NCBI GenBank assembly: GCA_041398905.1
Contig: JAWKTV010000022.1
Coordinates: 1 to 64,000 of the forward strand
Length of the DNA: 64,000 nucleotides
Direction of reading: 5' to 3'
Source: JAWKTV01 sp041398905
Lineage (GTDB): Bacteria; Planctomycetota; Planctomycetia; Planctomycetales; Planctomycetaceae
The notes below the pieces were generated by a model. That model had not been told where the DNA came from and ran no database searches. It saw nothing but the letters and a program-made list of their open reading frames with translations. This document shows, piece by piece, positions 38,415 to 49,709 of the stretch (position 1 is its first letter; every line of letters begins with the position of its first letter). The position numbers and the translations under genes were made by a program.

Positions 38415-38586
38415 GCCTCTGCCAGCCTGCCGCGGGCGGGACTGTTGTCTGAGTTCGACAGCCGGTAACTGGCAGATCGGGCTATGGACATGGACATGTT
38501 CAGAGTCGGGGGTTGGGCAGTCTTGTTGGCCCCCGCGGGGTCTGCGTTTTTCTGAGTGACTTGTGTTCATTAGTGGAGTTGTGGAG

Positions 38587-40098
38587 ATGCGGCAGTGCTG
38601 TCCCGTTGTGCCTGGTGTTCTTCCCCTTGCAAAGCATTGGGCGGTACTGCCGTTCGCGCTGCTGCAACTGCTGCTGTTCGTCGCGAGCGTCGCGGCCGCA
38701 GAGCCCCGGCGGCCGAACATCATCTGGATCATGGCGGACGACCTGGGCTATGGTGATCTTGGCTGCTACGGTCAGCGGATCATCCAGACTCCGCACCTCG
38801 ACCAGATGGCGGCGGACGGGATGAAGTTTCGCAACTTCTATGCGGGCGCGACGGTGTGCGCGCCGTCGCGATCGGTGCTGATGACCGGCCAGCACATGGG
38901 GCATACGCATGTGCGCGGCAACGCGGGCGGGGACATGTCGGTGCAGTCGCTGCGGGACGAGGATGTCACGGTGGCGGAGGTGCTGAAGGCCGCCGGATAC
39001 TCGACCGCACTGTGCGGCAAGTGGGGGCTGGGTGACGACATCGAGGGAGGCCGTGCGGGACTGCCGGGGCGACAGGGCTTCGACGAGTTCTATGGCTACC
39101 TCAACCAGGTGCATGCTCACAACTACTACCCGGAGTTTCTGTGGCATAACACCGAGCAGGTGCCGCTCGCGAACGAGGTGCACAAGCTGGATGGCAGCTA
39201 CGGCGGATTCACCGGCGGGTGGGCGACCAAGCGGGTCGATTACAGTCACGACCTGGTGACCGGGCATGCACTGGAGTGGGTGCGGCAACAGGGTGACCAG
39301 CCGTTCTTTCTGTACCTCGCGCTCACGATCCCACATGCGAACAACGAGGGGACGAAGGGGACAGGGAACGGCCAGGAGGTGCCGGACCACGGTGTGTACG
39401 CCAGCTACGAATGGCCCGCGGCGGACAAGGGACAGGCCGCGATGATCTCGCGGATGGACGCTGATATCGGCCGGCTGCTGGACCAGCTCTGGCAGCAGGG
39501 GATCGCGGAGAACACGGTCGTGTTCTTCACAAGCGATAACGGGCCGCATCAGGAAGGGGGGCACAACCCCGACCGCTTCGACCCGAACGGACCGCTGCGT
39601 GGATTCAAGCGCGATCTCTACGAAGGGGGGATTCGTGTCCCGCTGATCGTCTGGTGGCCGGGCACCACACCGGCCGGCCAGGTGTCGAATCACATCGGCT
39701 ACTTTGGCGACCTGATGGCGACAGCGGCCGAGCTATCGGGGGGAACCGCGCCGGCAGGCATCGATTCAATCAGCCTCGTCCCCGAGATTACGGGACATCC
39801 GGACCAGCAACAGGAGCATCAGTTCCTGTACTGGGAGTTCTATGAGCGCGGGGGGGCGCAGGCGGTCCGGCGCGGGAACTGGAAGGGGGTCCGTCAGGGA
39901 TTGCAGAAAGGCGACGTCGAGCTGTTCGACCTCGACTCCGACCTTGGTGAAGCGCGCAATGTCGCCGCGGAGCATCCGGAGATTGCTCGCGAACTGACTG
40001 AGCTGATGACCAATTCGCACCAGCCGCATCCGAACTGGGAGGCGCGCGGGAACTCCGCCGCCAAGCCAGCTCCCGGAGATGGCCAGCCACGATTCTGA
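38587..40098 (+). CDS. Arylsulfatase, Cys-type
   Basis: I choose ATG 38587 because GGAG lies 9 bases upstream; a GTG 24 bases earlier is possible. It has a signal peptide (FALLQLLLFVASVAAAEP). The sulfatase motif I is C91-A-P-S-R (VCAPSRSVLMTGQ), where the Cys is converted to formylglycine by an FGE-type enzyme. Metal ligands are in the IIWIMADDLGYGDLG start (two Asp) and in FFTSDNGPHQEGGH (Asp, Asn). Total 503 residues. Planctomycetes carry many sulfatases for algal sulfated polysaccharides; the exact substrate is unknown. No FGE gene is seen nearby. Confidence 0.95.
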   Translation: MRQCCPVVPGVLPLAKHWAVLPFALLQLLLFVASVAAAEPRRPNIIWIMADDLGYGDLGCYGQRIIQTPHLDQMAADGMKFRNFYAGATVCAPSRSVLMTGQHMGHTHVRGNAGGDMSVQSLRDEDVTVAEVLKAAGYSTALCGKWGLGDDIEGGRAGLPGRQGFDEFYGYLNQVHAHNYYPEFLWHNTEQVPLANEVHKLDGSYGGFTGGWATKRVDYSHDLVTGHALEWVRQQGDQPFFLYLALTIPHANNEGTKGTGNGQEVPDHGVYASYEWPAADKGQAAMISRMDADIGRLLDQLWQQGIAENTVVFFTSDNGPHQEGGHNPDRFDPNGPLRGFKRDLYEGGIRVPLIVWWPGTTPAGQVSNHIGYFGDLMATAAELSGGTAPAGIDSISLVPEITGHPDQQQEHQFLYWEFYERGGAQAVRRGNWKGVRQGLQKGDVELFDLDSDLGEARNVAAEHPEIARELTELMTNSHQPHPNWEARGNSAAKPAPGDGQPRF

Positions 40099-40498
40099 AC
40101 AGTTCGCCGGGTCGATGTCCCTGCTGAAAATTGTTCAACAGGCGGCGATCCTGCGATGTCGGTGTTCCCCTCACCGGTCCCGCGAGTCGGCCGTCGGTCG
40201 TGATCCCGCCGGTGGACGGAGGCGTTGCTGCGGATCGCCAGCCGTTCATTCGTCGAAGTCACTCACTCCCCCGCTTGTTCGGCAAACACGGCAGCGGCGC
40301 GTGATCCAGACTCGCCGCTTGAAGCGAGTTCGCGCCACAGCGAAGTCGGGTGAGTTGGGTCGTAACGGTTAAGCGAGACGATGGTCGCAGGCCAGTTGCC
40401 ATGCGTCGGAGGGGAGTTCGGAGGGGAGTGAAGCGTCGCCGTGACTTGTCGAGATGGTGCCGCCAGGCAACCCGTCGGCATGTGTGCCGGCAACAGGG
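40099..40498. other. Intergenic region, 400 bp
   Basis: This lies between convergent sulfatase and phosphoglycerate mutase genes. No gene or hairpin can be supported. Confidence 0.4.
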
Positions 40499-41712
40499 TT
40501 ACTTGGCTGGTGGCAGCAGAAAGCGGCCCATCAGGTCGCAGCCGGCGTCGAGGGTCAGGGCAGTTCGCGCGGCGGCGACTTCGTCGTACGTCGATTCGCC
40601 GTCGGGCATGATCCCTGTGCCGCACATGGTGAACGGCACGTAGCCGTGGCTGTGGGTCTTGGTGCGGAGGAAGGTGGGATGATCGGGTGAGACCAGCAGG
40701 CGGTAGTCGCCGCGCTGCTTGAGCGCGGCGTGGATCGGGCCGACGATCAGTTCGTCGATCCGTTCCAGGGCTTCGACCTTCGCGGCGACGTCGCCTTCGT
40801 GCGAGGCTTCGTCGGTCGCTTCGACATGCACGGTGACGTAGTCGTAGCGGTCGAGCGCGGCGATGGCGGCGCGTCCCTTCGCGGCGTAGTCGGTATCGAG
40901 ATAGCCGGTCGCTCCGGCGACTTCAATGACATCCCAGCCGAGCAGTCGACCGATGCCACGGAGCAGGTCGACCGCGGTGATGACGGCCGCCGAGACACCG
41001 AACCGCTCTTTGAAGGGGGCGAACGCCGGGCGTTTTCCCTGTCCCCAGAGCCACACCTGCGTGGCGGGCAGCTCCCCGCGTTGTTGGCGTGCGCGGTTGA
41101 CTTCGCTGTCGGCGAACAGCTTCTGGCTCTGCTCCATCAGCGCCCGCAGATCACAGGCGCCCGACCCCATGGGGAGATGCTCGGCGACCGATTGGTCGGT
41201 GATGTCATGCGGCGGGACGGTGTACGTGTCCTCCGCGAACGGAGCTTTGCCGTCGCGTGACCGATACAGCAGCAGGTTGCGATAACTGACGCCGGGATGA
41301 AACTTCCAGTGCTCGCTGCCGCAGCAGTGCCGTTGCAGCAAGGTCAGCAGTCCGCGAGCGTCATCGTTGGAGACCTGCCCCGCGGTGAAGCTCCGCATCA
41401 CGCCGTCGATGACGGTGACGAGATTGCAGCGAATGGCCCAGTCGTCGGGGCCCAGTTCGATTCCCTGCGCAGCGGCCTCGAGCGCGCCCGGCCGGTATGG
41501 AACGTTCGCGGCTCGTAGCCGAACAGGCTCATGGTGCCAACGTCGCTGCCGGAGGGCATCGGCAGAGGAACGTTGTCGCTTTGTCCTGACAGGCCCAGCG
41601 TCGCGACTTCATCCATCTGCGGAGTGCGCGCGGCCTGCAGCGGCGTGCGACCGTCCAACTCCGGCTGCGGTTCATCGGCGCAGCCGTCGGGAATGATGAG
41701 AACGTGTTTCAT
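40499..41712 (-). CDS. apgM: 2,3-bisphosphoglycerate-independent phosphoglycerate mutase, archaeal type (one frameshift)
   Basis: It starts at ATG 41712 (MKHVLIIPDGCADEPQPELDG), with metal-ligand Asp and the nucleophile Ser in MPSGSDVGTMSLFGY. Near 41490 the sense moves to another frame (LEAAAQGIELGPDDWAIRCN) and continues to the stop at 40499. The alkaline-phosphatase-fold residues VHVEATDEASHEGD and VSPDHPTFLRTKTHSHGYVPF are present. Joined length is about 404 residues, normal for ApgM. It interconverts 3- and 2-phosphoglycerate in glycolysis. The frame change lies in a GC-rich repeat and looks like a consensus error. Confidence 0.88.
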
Positions 41713-41778
41713 GAATGCCGCCAGCGACGCAATTGAATCGGTTGATCAGACAAGTCCGACGAAGTCCTCGCGATGTTA

Positions 41779-44085
41779 TCAATCGCGCCGATCGTGGGAT
41801 ACTGGAGATGAAGTCCGCAAGGCAGGCAGGTGGGCGCGGGACCGCCAGACGGGAGGGCCTCCGTGGAGGTCTGCGTTGGCGGCAAGCGACCCTGCGGTGC
41901 TACTGGTCGAACCCCGGGGCTTCCACTCCGGCAGGTGGCTGACCTGCTGTTTCGCGGCGGGTGAGGTCTCAATCTTCCAGTCGTCATAGAACGGGCCGAG
42001 ATTCCGTCCAACGGCCCTGGAGAAGCGGACCAGCCACTCGTCCTTGCGGTCCTGTGTCGTTTTCGGTTTCTGATTGACCGGGATCGCTCGGTACTCCGCG
42101 AAGACCTGCTTGAACGGTGCCCAGCCAAACTCGCGTTTGAGCTGGATGTAGGGCATCAGTTGCTCGAAGGCTCCGTTGAGCTGGCCCCGCCGTCGAAACT
42201 CGCGGGTCATCTCCGCCAGCTTCGCGGGCTGAATGGCCGGGTGCTGGGACGACGTGGGGTTGATTTCGTCCATGACAAACATCGAGAACAGGTTGACCGT
42301 CACTTCGGTGAGGCCATCCCAGGTCCATTCGGGCTGCTGGTGATTGTGGCCGATTTCGTGGTAGACGCCCCAGTTCCCCGCGGTGGTGAGTTCGTTGAGG
42401 TCGAGGACTTCGCTGGCGAGATTGGGCGGTGCCATAATGGGGTAGCCCGCATGCATGTACCCGTTGGAGATCTGGGCATCGATGAGGAATCGCTCCGGCG
42501 AGGCCCGCTCGGCCGGCGTGGTCGCGAGTTCGGCGCACTTGTCGAGTACGCGGTCCCAGAAGTCCATCACGTCGTTCGGTTTGTCGAGATCCCGGATCGC
42601 CGTGGAGGGGAGTGTGATGATGAACTTGTCGGACGCCAGTTCGGCCCACGGTCCAGCCAGTTGCCGTTGCCTAAGCCATTCGGCCTGAGTCGTCTCACCG
42701 TGCCGGTACAGTGGAGCGGGGACTCCGCCATCGATGTTGATCTCGATCTCTCCCAGCGCACAGTCCGCCGGCACCACCACGTACAGCAACCCTCCGAACC
42801 CGGAACCGACCGTGGTCTCGGCGGCGGTGAGCGGAAACGCCGTACTCACTTCGGGTGCCCGCTCCCAGCGATCGAGCTTCCAGAGCCGATCGGTGTGCGG
42901 GCCGATTCGCAGGGAGAGCCCTTTGCCGACGGCGGACCGCGGGGCACTGACCTGCACTGGACTCCCCGCACGGACGAACAATCCCGTGCTGTGCCAGCGC
43001 GGATGACGGGTGTCGACCTTGATCGCTTTCGTGATGCTGGTCGCCGTCTCGGGTGGTTGCCCGGGGAAAATCTCAGCCAGCGGATGAATCTCGCGCGCGG
43101 CCGTCGACTGGTCAAGCAATCGCCGGGTCTCGCTGGCGATGTGCAGTCGGGCGATGACATCGGTCGCCGGGACGGCGGCGCCACTGCGTGGTACGACCAA
43201 CTGTTGCCGTTGCGATTTCAGGAACTTGTCCAGTGTCGGACGAAACATCTGATCATCGCCGGGCAGCACGGAAAGGGCGTTCTCCAGCGTGGCGATGGCC
43301 TGCGTTGCGGCGGGACTCTTCGTGTCCGCCCCCGCCGATTGAAGCACGGCCAGCGCCTGGATCGCATGTGTCGCTTCGGCGTCCTGACCGAGTGACGCGG
43401 ACTGCCCTCGCTCCACCCAACGTGCCACCCATCCGAGCCCCGCGTGACGAGCGATCCGGTTTCCCGCACAATCACGGGTCAGGTTCTCACCCGGCTGCAT
43501 CTGATAGGTTTCCCAGACCCAGCCGGCACCGCCGATCATCAGGCCGCCCCCGGCGTTGACAAAACGGACGGCCGCATCGACATCCGTCGGAGCGATCTTC
43601 CCCAGGTCGACGACCACCAGATCAAGTCCCCGCAGCGACCTGGACCAGTCGGAGCCTTTCAGGGGCCCCGCCTGTAGTCCCGAGGCCCGCAATGCCGTCA
43701 CAAGTTTCTCGTTCTCGACGACCCCGATCTTGAAGCGGCGGGCGTGCTCGGCGGGAGAGTCGGCCGCCCACAACATGAGATTCGAGATCAGTTTTCCGGT
43801 CTCCTGTTGCTGCAGGGCATCGACGGCCAGGTAGCCATTGTGGCCAAGAATGACGACACGGCCCTTGCCTGCCCGACCCCCGCCGATGATGGGCAGGCGG
43901 GCACCGTCAACCGGGGCTGCCGCGACGACGAAGGAGTCCTCGCCGTACGCCGTAATACAGCCAACCACGCCAGGCATCGAGATGTCACGAACCCCGTCGA
44001 ACAACTCGGCAGGAGCTTCGGTCGCGGAAACGACGGTCGCCATGCAGAACAGCAGCATTGCGCAGTGGGACAAGGTCCGAGTCAT
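41779..44085 (-). CDS. Secreted M60 (enhancin/mucinase-type) metallopeptidase
   Basis: It has a signal peptide (LSHCAMLLFCMATVVSATEAP). The C-terminal half is the Peptidase_M60 domain. The gluzincin zinc motif HEIGHN is at residue 576, and an E in the following WTWDGLTEVTVNLFS provides the third ligand. The N-terminal half contains a ThuA-like/DUF4350-type region (DLVVVDLGKIAPTDVDAAVRFVNAGGGLMIGG). After WKPRG near 41915 the deposited frame runs on for about 45 Ser/Arg-rich residues; a one-base correction gives WKPRGFDQ and a stop at 41900-41902, which is probably the true end. M60 enzymes cleave mucin-like O-glycoproteins. Confidence 0.85.
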   Translation of the reverse strand: MTRTLSHCAMLLFCMATVVSATEAPAELFDGVRDISMPGVVGCITAYGEDSFVVAAAPVDGARLPIIGGGRAGKGRVVILGHNGYLAVDALQQQETGKLISNLMLWAADSPAEHARRFKIGVVENEKLVTALRASGLQAGPLKGSDWSRSLRGLDLVVVDLGKIAPTDVDAAVRFVNAGGGLMIGGAGWVWETYQMQPGENLTRDCAGNRIARHAGLGWVARWVERGQSASLGQDAEATHAIQALAVLQSAGADTKSPAATQAIATLENALSVLPGDDQMFRPTLDKFLKSQRQQLVVPRSGAAVPATDVIARLHIASETRRLLDQSTAAREIHPLAEIFPGQPPETATSITKAIKVDTRHPRWHSTGLFVRAGSPVQVSAPRSAVGKGLSLRIGPHTDRLWKLDRWERAPEVSTAFPLTAAETTVGSGFGGLLYVVVPADCALGEIEINIDGGVPAPLYRHGETTQAEWLRQRQLAGPWAELASDKFIITLPSTAIRDLDKPNDVMDFWDRVLDKCAELATTPAERASPERFLIDAQISNGYMHAGYPIMAPPNLASEVLDLNELTTAGNWGVYHEIGHNHQQPEWTWDGLTEVTVNLFSMFVMDEINPTSSQHPAIQPAKLAEMTREFRRRGQLNGAFEQLMPYIQLKREFGWAPFKQVFAEYRAIPVNQKPKTTQDRKDEWLVRFSRAVGRNLGPFYDDWKIETSPAAKQQVSHLPEWKPRGSTSSTAGSLAANADLHGGPPVWRSRAHLPALRTSSPVSHDRRD

Positions 44086-44373
44086 CAGGTGCGTTGCATC
44101 GAAAAGGGAAGTTCAAGTGTCGAGGTCCGCGTGAACGTACGGCGAACGCGGGGCGGCAGTGAGTCTGCTCGACGCGGACCGGCCTCCAAATGTAGTCGCA
44201 CGGTGCGAACGAATCACCCCCGGCGGCGGTGTTGGATGCGCGAAACCCGGTTGCGGGGCCGGTCCAATCCCTCTTGCCCCGCTTACCGTGTTTCCGCCAC
44301 AATCCGGCACAGTTCGACGGACCGATTGCGCCGCCCTGCCGCGCGGCGAAGCCAGGCATTCAGGGATGAACTC

Positions 44374-45984
44374 ATGTCGTTGAATTTCTCCAGCACGAAT
44401 CAATCGCTCGCATTGCTGCTGACCTTGGCATTGACCGGCTGCGGCGGTGACTCGGCGGCTCCGTCACCTCAGTCGCAGACGCCTGCAGCCGCGGAACCGG
44501 TCGATGGCGGCCGAACGACCACCGCATCGGCCGGGGACTTGCCGGATGTCGTCGCTGCCAACGACGCGGGCTCGAACGATTCGCCCGCTCCCGTCGGCAC
44601 CGCCGCTGCTAGCGTTTCGACTGCTGAGGACGCGGCGGGCGAGTGGTCAACCGACTCAACACCCGTACCGTTGCCGCCGCAAACGTTCGCGGCCAACGAT
44701 GGTGAATCGGCGTTTTCGCCGCTGCCTGCTGCCAAGGCCGATGCCGCGATCGAGGCTGGACCGGAATGGAAGGAGGGGCGGAATAGCGTCGCCGCGCTCG
44801 ATGATGCGATCCCGTTCGCGGAGGAGCCGGAGTCGCAAAGCGGGGTGGCGCTGACCAACTTTACGACGACTTCTCCCGATTCCGCGGGCGACATTCCGTT
44901 CGCGGCCGAGGGGACTCCTGAGTGGAGGTTGTACGAGATCGCGCGACTGATGACGCCGCCGGCGACGCAAGTGCGAGTCGTGTCGGCCGATGGGGCGGAG
45001 CAGGTGACTAATCGCCCCTCGAACGAGATCACGGCGGAGCGGATCCGCAATCTCAAGCAAGCGGTCACGCATGCCGGCCAGGCGATCGCCGCCACGCTCA
45101 ATGACCCGTCCCGCGAGTCACTGTTCACCAACGCGGTGCATTACCTGAGTGCCGCGCACCGCGAGCTGGCGATTCTGGGAGAGTCGGAGCATGCCCGGCG
45201 ACTCGCGGAGGTCGCCGAGGCGATGTTCGTCGCGAAGCCAGAGTCCGCCGCCGCAGCGGCGTCCGCGGCGCAGTTGGTGGAATTGGCCCGCGGGATGGCA
45301 TTGCTCTACGGGGAGCAGAACGACGAGTGGGTGAGAGCGCACGCGAATCAGGCACGGCTGTTCGCCGAGCGGTTCCCAAACGAGACGAGTCGGGCATCGG
45401 TCGCGCTGTTGGAAGCTGGCCGCACTTGTGAGCGATTTCAACTGGAAAAGGAGGCCCGCGACTGTTACCTGCTGCTCAAGGATCGCTATGCCGACACACC
45501 GTTCGCGGAGGATGTGCAAAGCGTGCTGCGGCGGATGAGCCTCGTCGGCAAGACGCTAAACAGCCAGGATTTTGGCGGTCCCACGATCGATGGGGGATTC
45601 ATCTCGATCGAGCAGTACCGCGATCGTCACACGCTGGTGGTCTTCTGGTCGAGCGGTTCGCCGACCTTCGCGGAAGACATCGCGAAGTTGCAGAAGTGGC
45701 AGGCGGAGGCTGGTCAGTCGGCCGCGATTATCGGCGTTAATCTCGACCAGGACGAGGGGGCGGTTGACCAGTTTCTCGAGTCGCACCCGCTGGTGTGGCG
45801 ACAGGTCTTCTCGGCCGATCCGGAGCAGCGTGGGACCTACAACCCGGTCGCCGCGCATTATGGTGTGGTGACGGTTCCGCACTACTGGCTGGTCGATCCA
45901 TCGGGCAAAGTGCTGCGTGTCGGCACGAGCTTCGACGAACTGCAGCTTGGCCGCAGCGGAGCATCCACGTCAGCCGCACCTTAA
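44374..45984 (+). CDS. Lipoprotein with TlpA-like thioredoxin domain lacking active cysteines
   Basis: I choose ATG 44374, with GGGATGA upstream and a lipobox (LTLALTGCGG). A Thr/Ala/Ser-rich spacer (residues about 22-110) is followed by a helical TPR-like part and, from about residue 395, a TlpA/ResA-like thioredoxin domain (FGGPTIDGGFISIEQYRDRHTLVVFWSSG). The redox CxxC is replaced by WSSGSPTF, so thiol-disulfide activity is not expected. The cis-Pro segment (GVVTVPHYWLVDPSGKV) is kept. 536 residues in all. The role is perhaps binding rather than redox; the frame is open much further upstream but without protein sense. Confidence 0.8.
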   Translation: MSLNFSSTNQSLALLLTLALTGCGGDSAAPSPQSQTPAAAEPVDGGRTTTASAGDLPDVVAANDAGSNDSPAPVGTAAASVSTAEDAAGEWSTDSTPVPLPPQTFAANDGESAFSPLPAAKADAAIEAGPEWKEGRNSVAALDDAIPFAEEPESQSGVALTNFTTTSPDSAGDIPFAAEGTPEWRLYEIARLMTPPATQVRVVSADGAEQVTNRPSNEITAERIRNLKQAVTHAGQAIAATLNDPSRESLFTNAVHYLSAAHRELAILGESEHARRLAEVAEAMFVAKPESAAAAASAAQLVELARGMALLYGEQNDEWVRAHANQARLFAERFPNETSRASVALLEAGRTCERFQLEKEARDCYLLLKDRYADTPFAEDVQSVLRRMSLVGKTLNSQDFGGPTIDGGFISIEQYRDRHTLVVFWSSGSPTFAEDIAKLQKWQAEAGQSAAIIGVNLDQDEGAVDQFLESHPLVWRQVFSADPEQRGTYNPVAAHYGVVTVPHYWLVDPSGKVLRVGTSFDELQLGRSGASTSAAP

Positions 45985-46399
45985 AAGGCCGGCTGGCAAC
46001 GGCTCTGTTCTGCCAATGCACAGACCAGCACGAAGCGCGAGCAAGTGGGCATCCGCGAGCCAGGTTGTGTGGACATTCCAAGTCCCTGATTCCCGTCAGA
46101 AGCGGCCTCCGGCTCGTCGGGCAGTCGCTTGACGTGCGCTTGCTGATCGTTCCACATGAGCTATGGATTCGCAACGTGATGGCGGAGCCATCGCGACTTG
46201 CCATCGCCAGGGCCGCGTCGTTGTAACTTCTACAAGCCGAAGCGGTTATTGACTCTTTTTGTGCAGCGGGCGTATACTCCGCCCCCTTCCGCCGGGCGTC
46301 CTGACCGCCCGGTGTGACACTCCCCTTTCCCCTCGCGACTCACAGCGGCACGGAACGGATTCCGCCGTCCGCCAGGCTCGCTCCCAGGAAGACTTACCG
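45985..46399. other. Intergenic region upstream of lptD
   Basis: A 415-bp stretch without supportable genes, holding the promoter described separately. Confidence 0.4.
46249..46278 (+). promoter_or_regulatory. Sigma-70-like promoter of lptD
   Basis: TTGACT (46249-46254), an 18-base spacer and TATACT (46273-46278). It lies about 120 bp before the chosen TTG start at 46400. Confidence 0.55.
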
Positions 46400-49300
46400 T
46401 TGAACGAGGCGCTAGGGACAGCGCGTCGGTTGCTATTGGGACTCATCGTGGCCAGCCTGTGGTTTGGCCCCCATGCAGTTCGCGCTCAGCATGCGCCCGT
46501 TGACGAGCGACAAGCGTTCGCCAACAGCCCGGCGGAGTCCGTTCCGCAGCCCGTGCCGACGGTCGAGTCCGACGTCGGTCGCTGGAACATTCCGCTGATC
46601 AGGCCGGGCGAGACGGGTGCCGCACAGACACCCGGCTGGAGTCCCCTTGCTCCGCTTCGTCGCATTGCCGCCGTCGAAGCAGCCGACGGAGCGCAGCCGC
46701 TGGACGTACAGGCCATCAACGGTGAGGTCGCCGCGACACCGCCGGTGCAGCCGCTGCAGGTCACGGCGCGGATTGCAGAGGCGTGGCAGGACGGCACGGG
46801 TGAGGGTTATCGGCTGCGTGGAGACTGCGAGGTGCGTCAGGGCCCTGCCGTCGTGCGCAGTCGTGAAATGGTGCTGTGGCGGACACGGCCTCGCGCGCCG
46901 GACGCTGCGAAATGGGATGTGCAGTTGTACTGTGAAGGGGACGTAACCCTGACCGATGGGACGCGGACCGAGCATCGCCAGGCGATGCTGCTTGATCTGT
47001 CATCGGTCTCATTCGAGGTGGAGTCCGAGTACTCCGCGACTTTGTCCGCCGCACCGGACGACGCGCTGTACGAACGGGCGATCGAGCGGCGGCGTCAATC
47101 CCCGGGCGGGTCGCGCGTTCCGATTGAGCAAATCTCCATGCAAACGGCTCAAGCCGGGCCGGCACTGGCGGTACCGGTAACGCCATCGCCATTCGATCTT
47201 CCCTACAGTACGGACCCGTTTGCCTCACGGCTGGCCTCGTCGACCGCACCGCGCCACGTCACGTTGTATCCGCGCGTGCTCGGGCAGGGATTCTCGCTGC
47301 AAACGCAGATCGATCCGAACTCCGTTCCGGCTGAGTATGTCACCACGATCACCGGTGGCGTGCGGCTGGTGGTGGATGAGTTCCCGATGGACCTGGGTGG
47401 CCAGATGGTCCTGACGACGATCGATCTGTCGGCCGATCGCGCGATCATCTGGACCGATGCCGACCGCATCGACGACCTCTCCAGCGGCTTCGATCTCGAT
47501 GGCCAGACGCCGTTCGAAGTCTACCTGGAAGGGAACATCGAGGTCCGTCAGGGGGCGAACGTGCTGCGGGCCGAGCGAGCGTTTTACGACCTCAGCGAGG
47601 AACGGGGACTGCTGGTCAACAGCGAGCTGCGGACCCTGATTCCGCAGTTCGATGCGACGGTGCGAATGCGTGCCCGGGAGATTCGCCAGCACTCGAAGGA
47701 CCGCTTCACGGCCCGCGACGCCTGGTTCAGCACAAGCGAAATGGGGGTGCCCGGTTACCGCATCCAGTCATCGCAGGCGACGATTGATCGCCGCATGGTC
47801 CCAGGCAGCGCCACCGTCAATCCCGAGACTGGAAAAGTCGAGGGGGGCGTGCTGTGGTTCACCGGCTCCGGCAACAAGCTGTATGTGGAGAACGTGCCCG
47901 TCGGCTACTTCCCGTACGTCTCCAGTCCCGCCGAGAGCCCGGACGTTCCGCTCCGCAACCTCAGCTTCGGCTTCGACAGCATCTTTGGCTTCGACGCGAA
48001 CAGCCTGGGACGCCGGGCAACTCTTCGGGCTCGACAATCCCGGCTTCGACTGGGGACTGGAGGTCGACTACTACGAGAACCGCGGCCCCGCGCTCGGCAG
48101 CGACATCAATCACACCACTCAGTTCACGATCTTTGGCCGGCCGTTGATCTCGACGACGAACGCCGACCTGTACTACGTCTTTGACCAGGGAACCGACAAT
48201 CTGGGAGCCGGACGCCGCAAACTCGCGGTGCCCGACGAGCATCGTGGCAAGGCGATTGTCCGCAATCGCATCGGCGATGCCAACAACCTCCTCGGCGGCT
48301 CGAGGAACCACTTCTGGATGAACAACGAGTTCGGCTATCTCTCGGATCGCAACTTCCGAGAACAGTTCTTCGAACGGGAATGGGATACCGAGAAAGATGT
48401 CGAGACGGTCTCGCAGGCGAACTGGCAAAGCGACAATTTCACCGCGTCGCTGCTGGCCCGTACGCATCTGTTCGACTTCGAGAACACGACCGACTGGCTG
48501 CCGCGACTCGATGTGACGCTGCTGGGCCGGAACATACCCGGCACGCCGCTGGTGTGGAGTCAGCACTCGATGGTCGGCTACGGCTCGATCTCGCCCGCCG
48601 AAGCTCCTCCGCCCGGTGATGTCTTCTCCGCGCTTCCCTACTTCCAGGAGCGTGAAGGGATCGTCGGCATGAGCCGGCATGAACTCGACCTGCCGCTCAC
48701 GGTTGGGCCGTTCAACCTCACGCCTTATGTGCTCGGAGAGGCCGCCTACTGGCAGCAGGACCTGACCGGTGACGAACTGACGCGGCTCTACGGTAGTGTC
48801 GGCGTACGCGGGAGCATTCAGGCCACGAAGTACATGCCCAACGTCTACAGCGAGGTGTTCGGCCTGCGGGGCCTCGCCCACAAGATGATCTTTGACGTCG
48901 ACTACTCGTACTCGCAATCGACCGAGCCGCTGTCGAAGATCGCGCAGTACAACGAGTTCGATGAAGACGCGCAGGAGCGGTTCCGCTCGCGATTCCAGAC
49001 GCTCACGTTTGGTGGAGCGCTACCCGCCACGTTCGATCCCCGGTTGTACGCGGTCCGCGCCGGGAGCGCGCGGTCCGTCACCGCCCCGTATCACGAACTC
49101 GTGGACGATCAGCATGTCGTGCGGCTCGGCTGGCGACATCGACTGCAAACCCGCGTCGGCCCGCCGCAGGCCCCGCGGATCTACGACTGGATGACGCTCG
49201 ACCTCGAAGCCAGCCTCTTCCCCGACGCCGTTCGTGACAACTTTGGTGAGACAGTCGGACTGATCTCGGCTCGCTACGCGTGGAACGTGGGGCCGCAAAC

Positions 49301-49709
49301 CTCCTTCCTCGCCAGCACCACGTTCGACCTGTTCGACCCCGGACAGTTCATCTGGGACGTCGGCGTACTCTCTCGTCGGACCGAGCGAGGCAGCATCTAC
49401 GTGGGACTGCGGGGCCTGGACGCCGGCCCCATCGAGTCCGCGCTACTCGTCGCCAGCGCGAGCTATCAGGCCAGCGAGAAGTGGTCCTTCACCCTCGGTA
49501 CCTCCTACGACATCCGCGAGCGGATCGATCGCGGACAGTCGGTGTCGCTCACGCGGCTCGGCGAGTACATGATCTTCACCGCCGGCATCGGCATCGATCG
49601 CAGCCGCGACAACTACTCGATCGCATTCTCCGTCGAGCCACGTTTCGGGCGCACCCGCACCGGGACGAACTCCAGACAACTCAACCAACTGCTGGGAGGC
49701 GCGCGATGA
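46400..49709 (+). CDS. lptD: LptD-like outer-membrane LPS-assembly protein (one frameshift)
   Basis: I choose TTG 46400 with AGGAAG upstream; it gives a signal peptide (RRLLLGLIVASLWFGPHAVRAQ). The N-terminal half contains OstA/LptA-like beta-jellyroll repeats (GYRLRGDCEVRQGPAVVRSREMVLW; VYLEGNIEVRQGANVLRAERAFYDL). The sense changes frame near 48015 (QLFGLDNPGFDWGLEVDYYE) and the second half is a beta-barrel with alternating strands to the stop at 49709. Joined length is about 1,100 residues, longer than E. coli LptD (784). The family delivers lipopolysaccharide to the outer leaflet. The stop overlaps the next start by ATGA. Confidence 0.82.
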
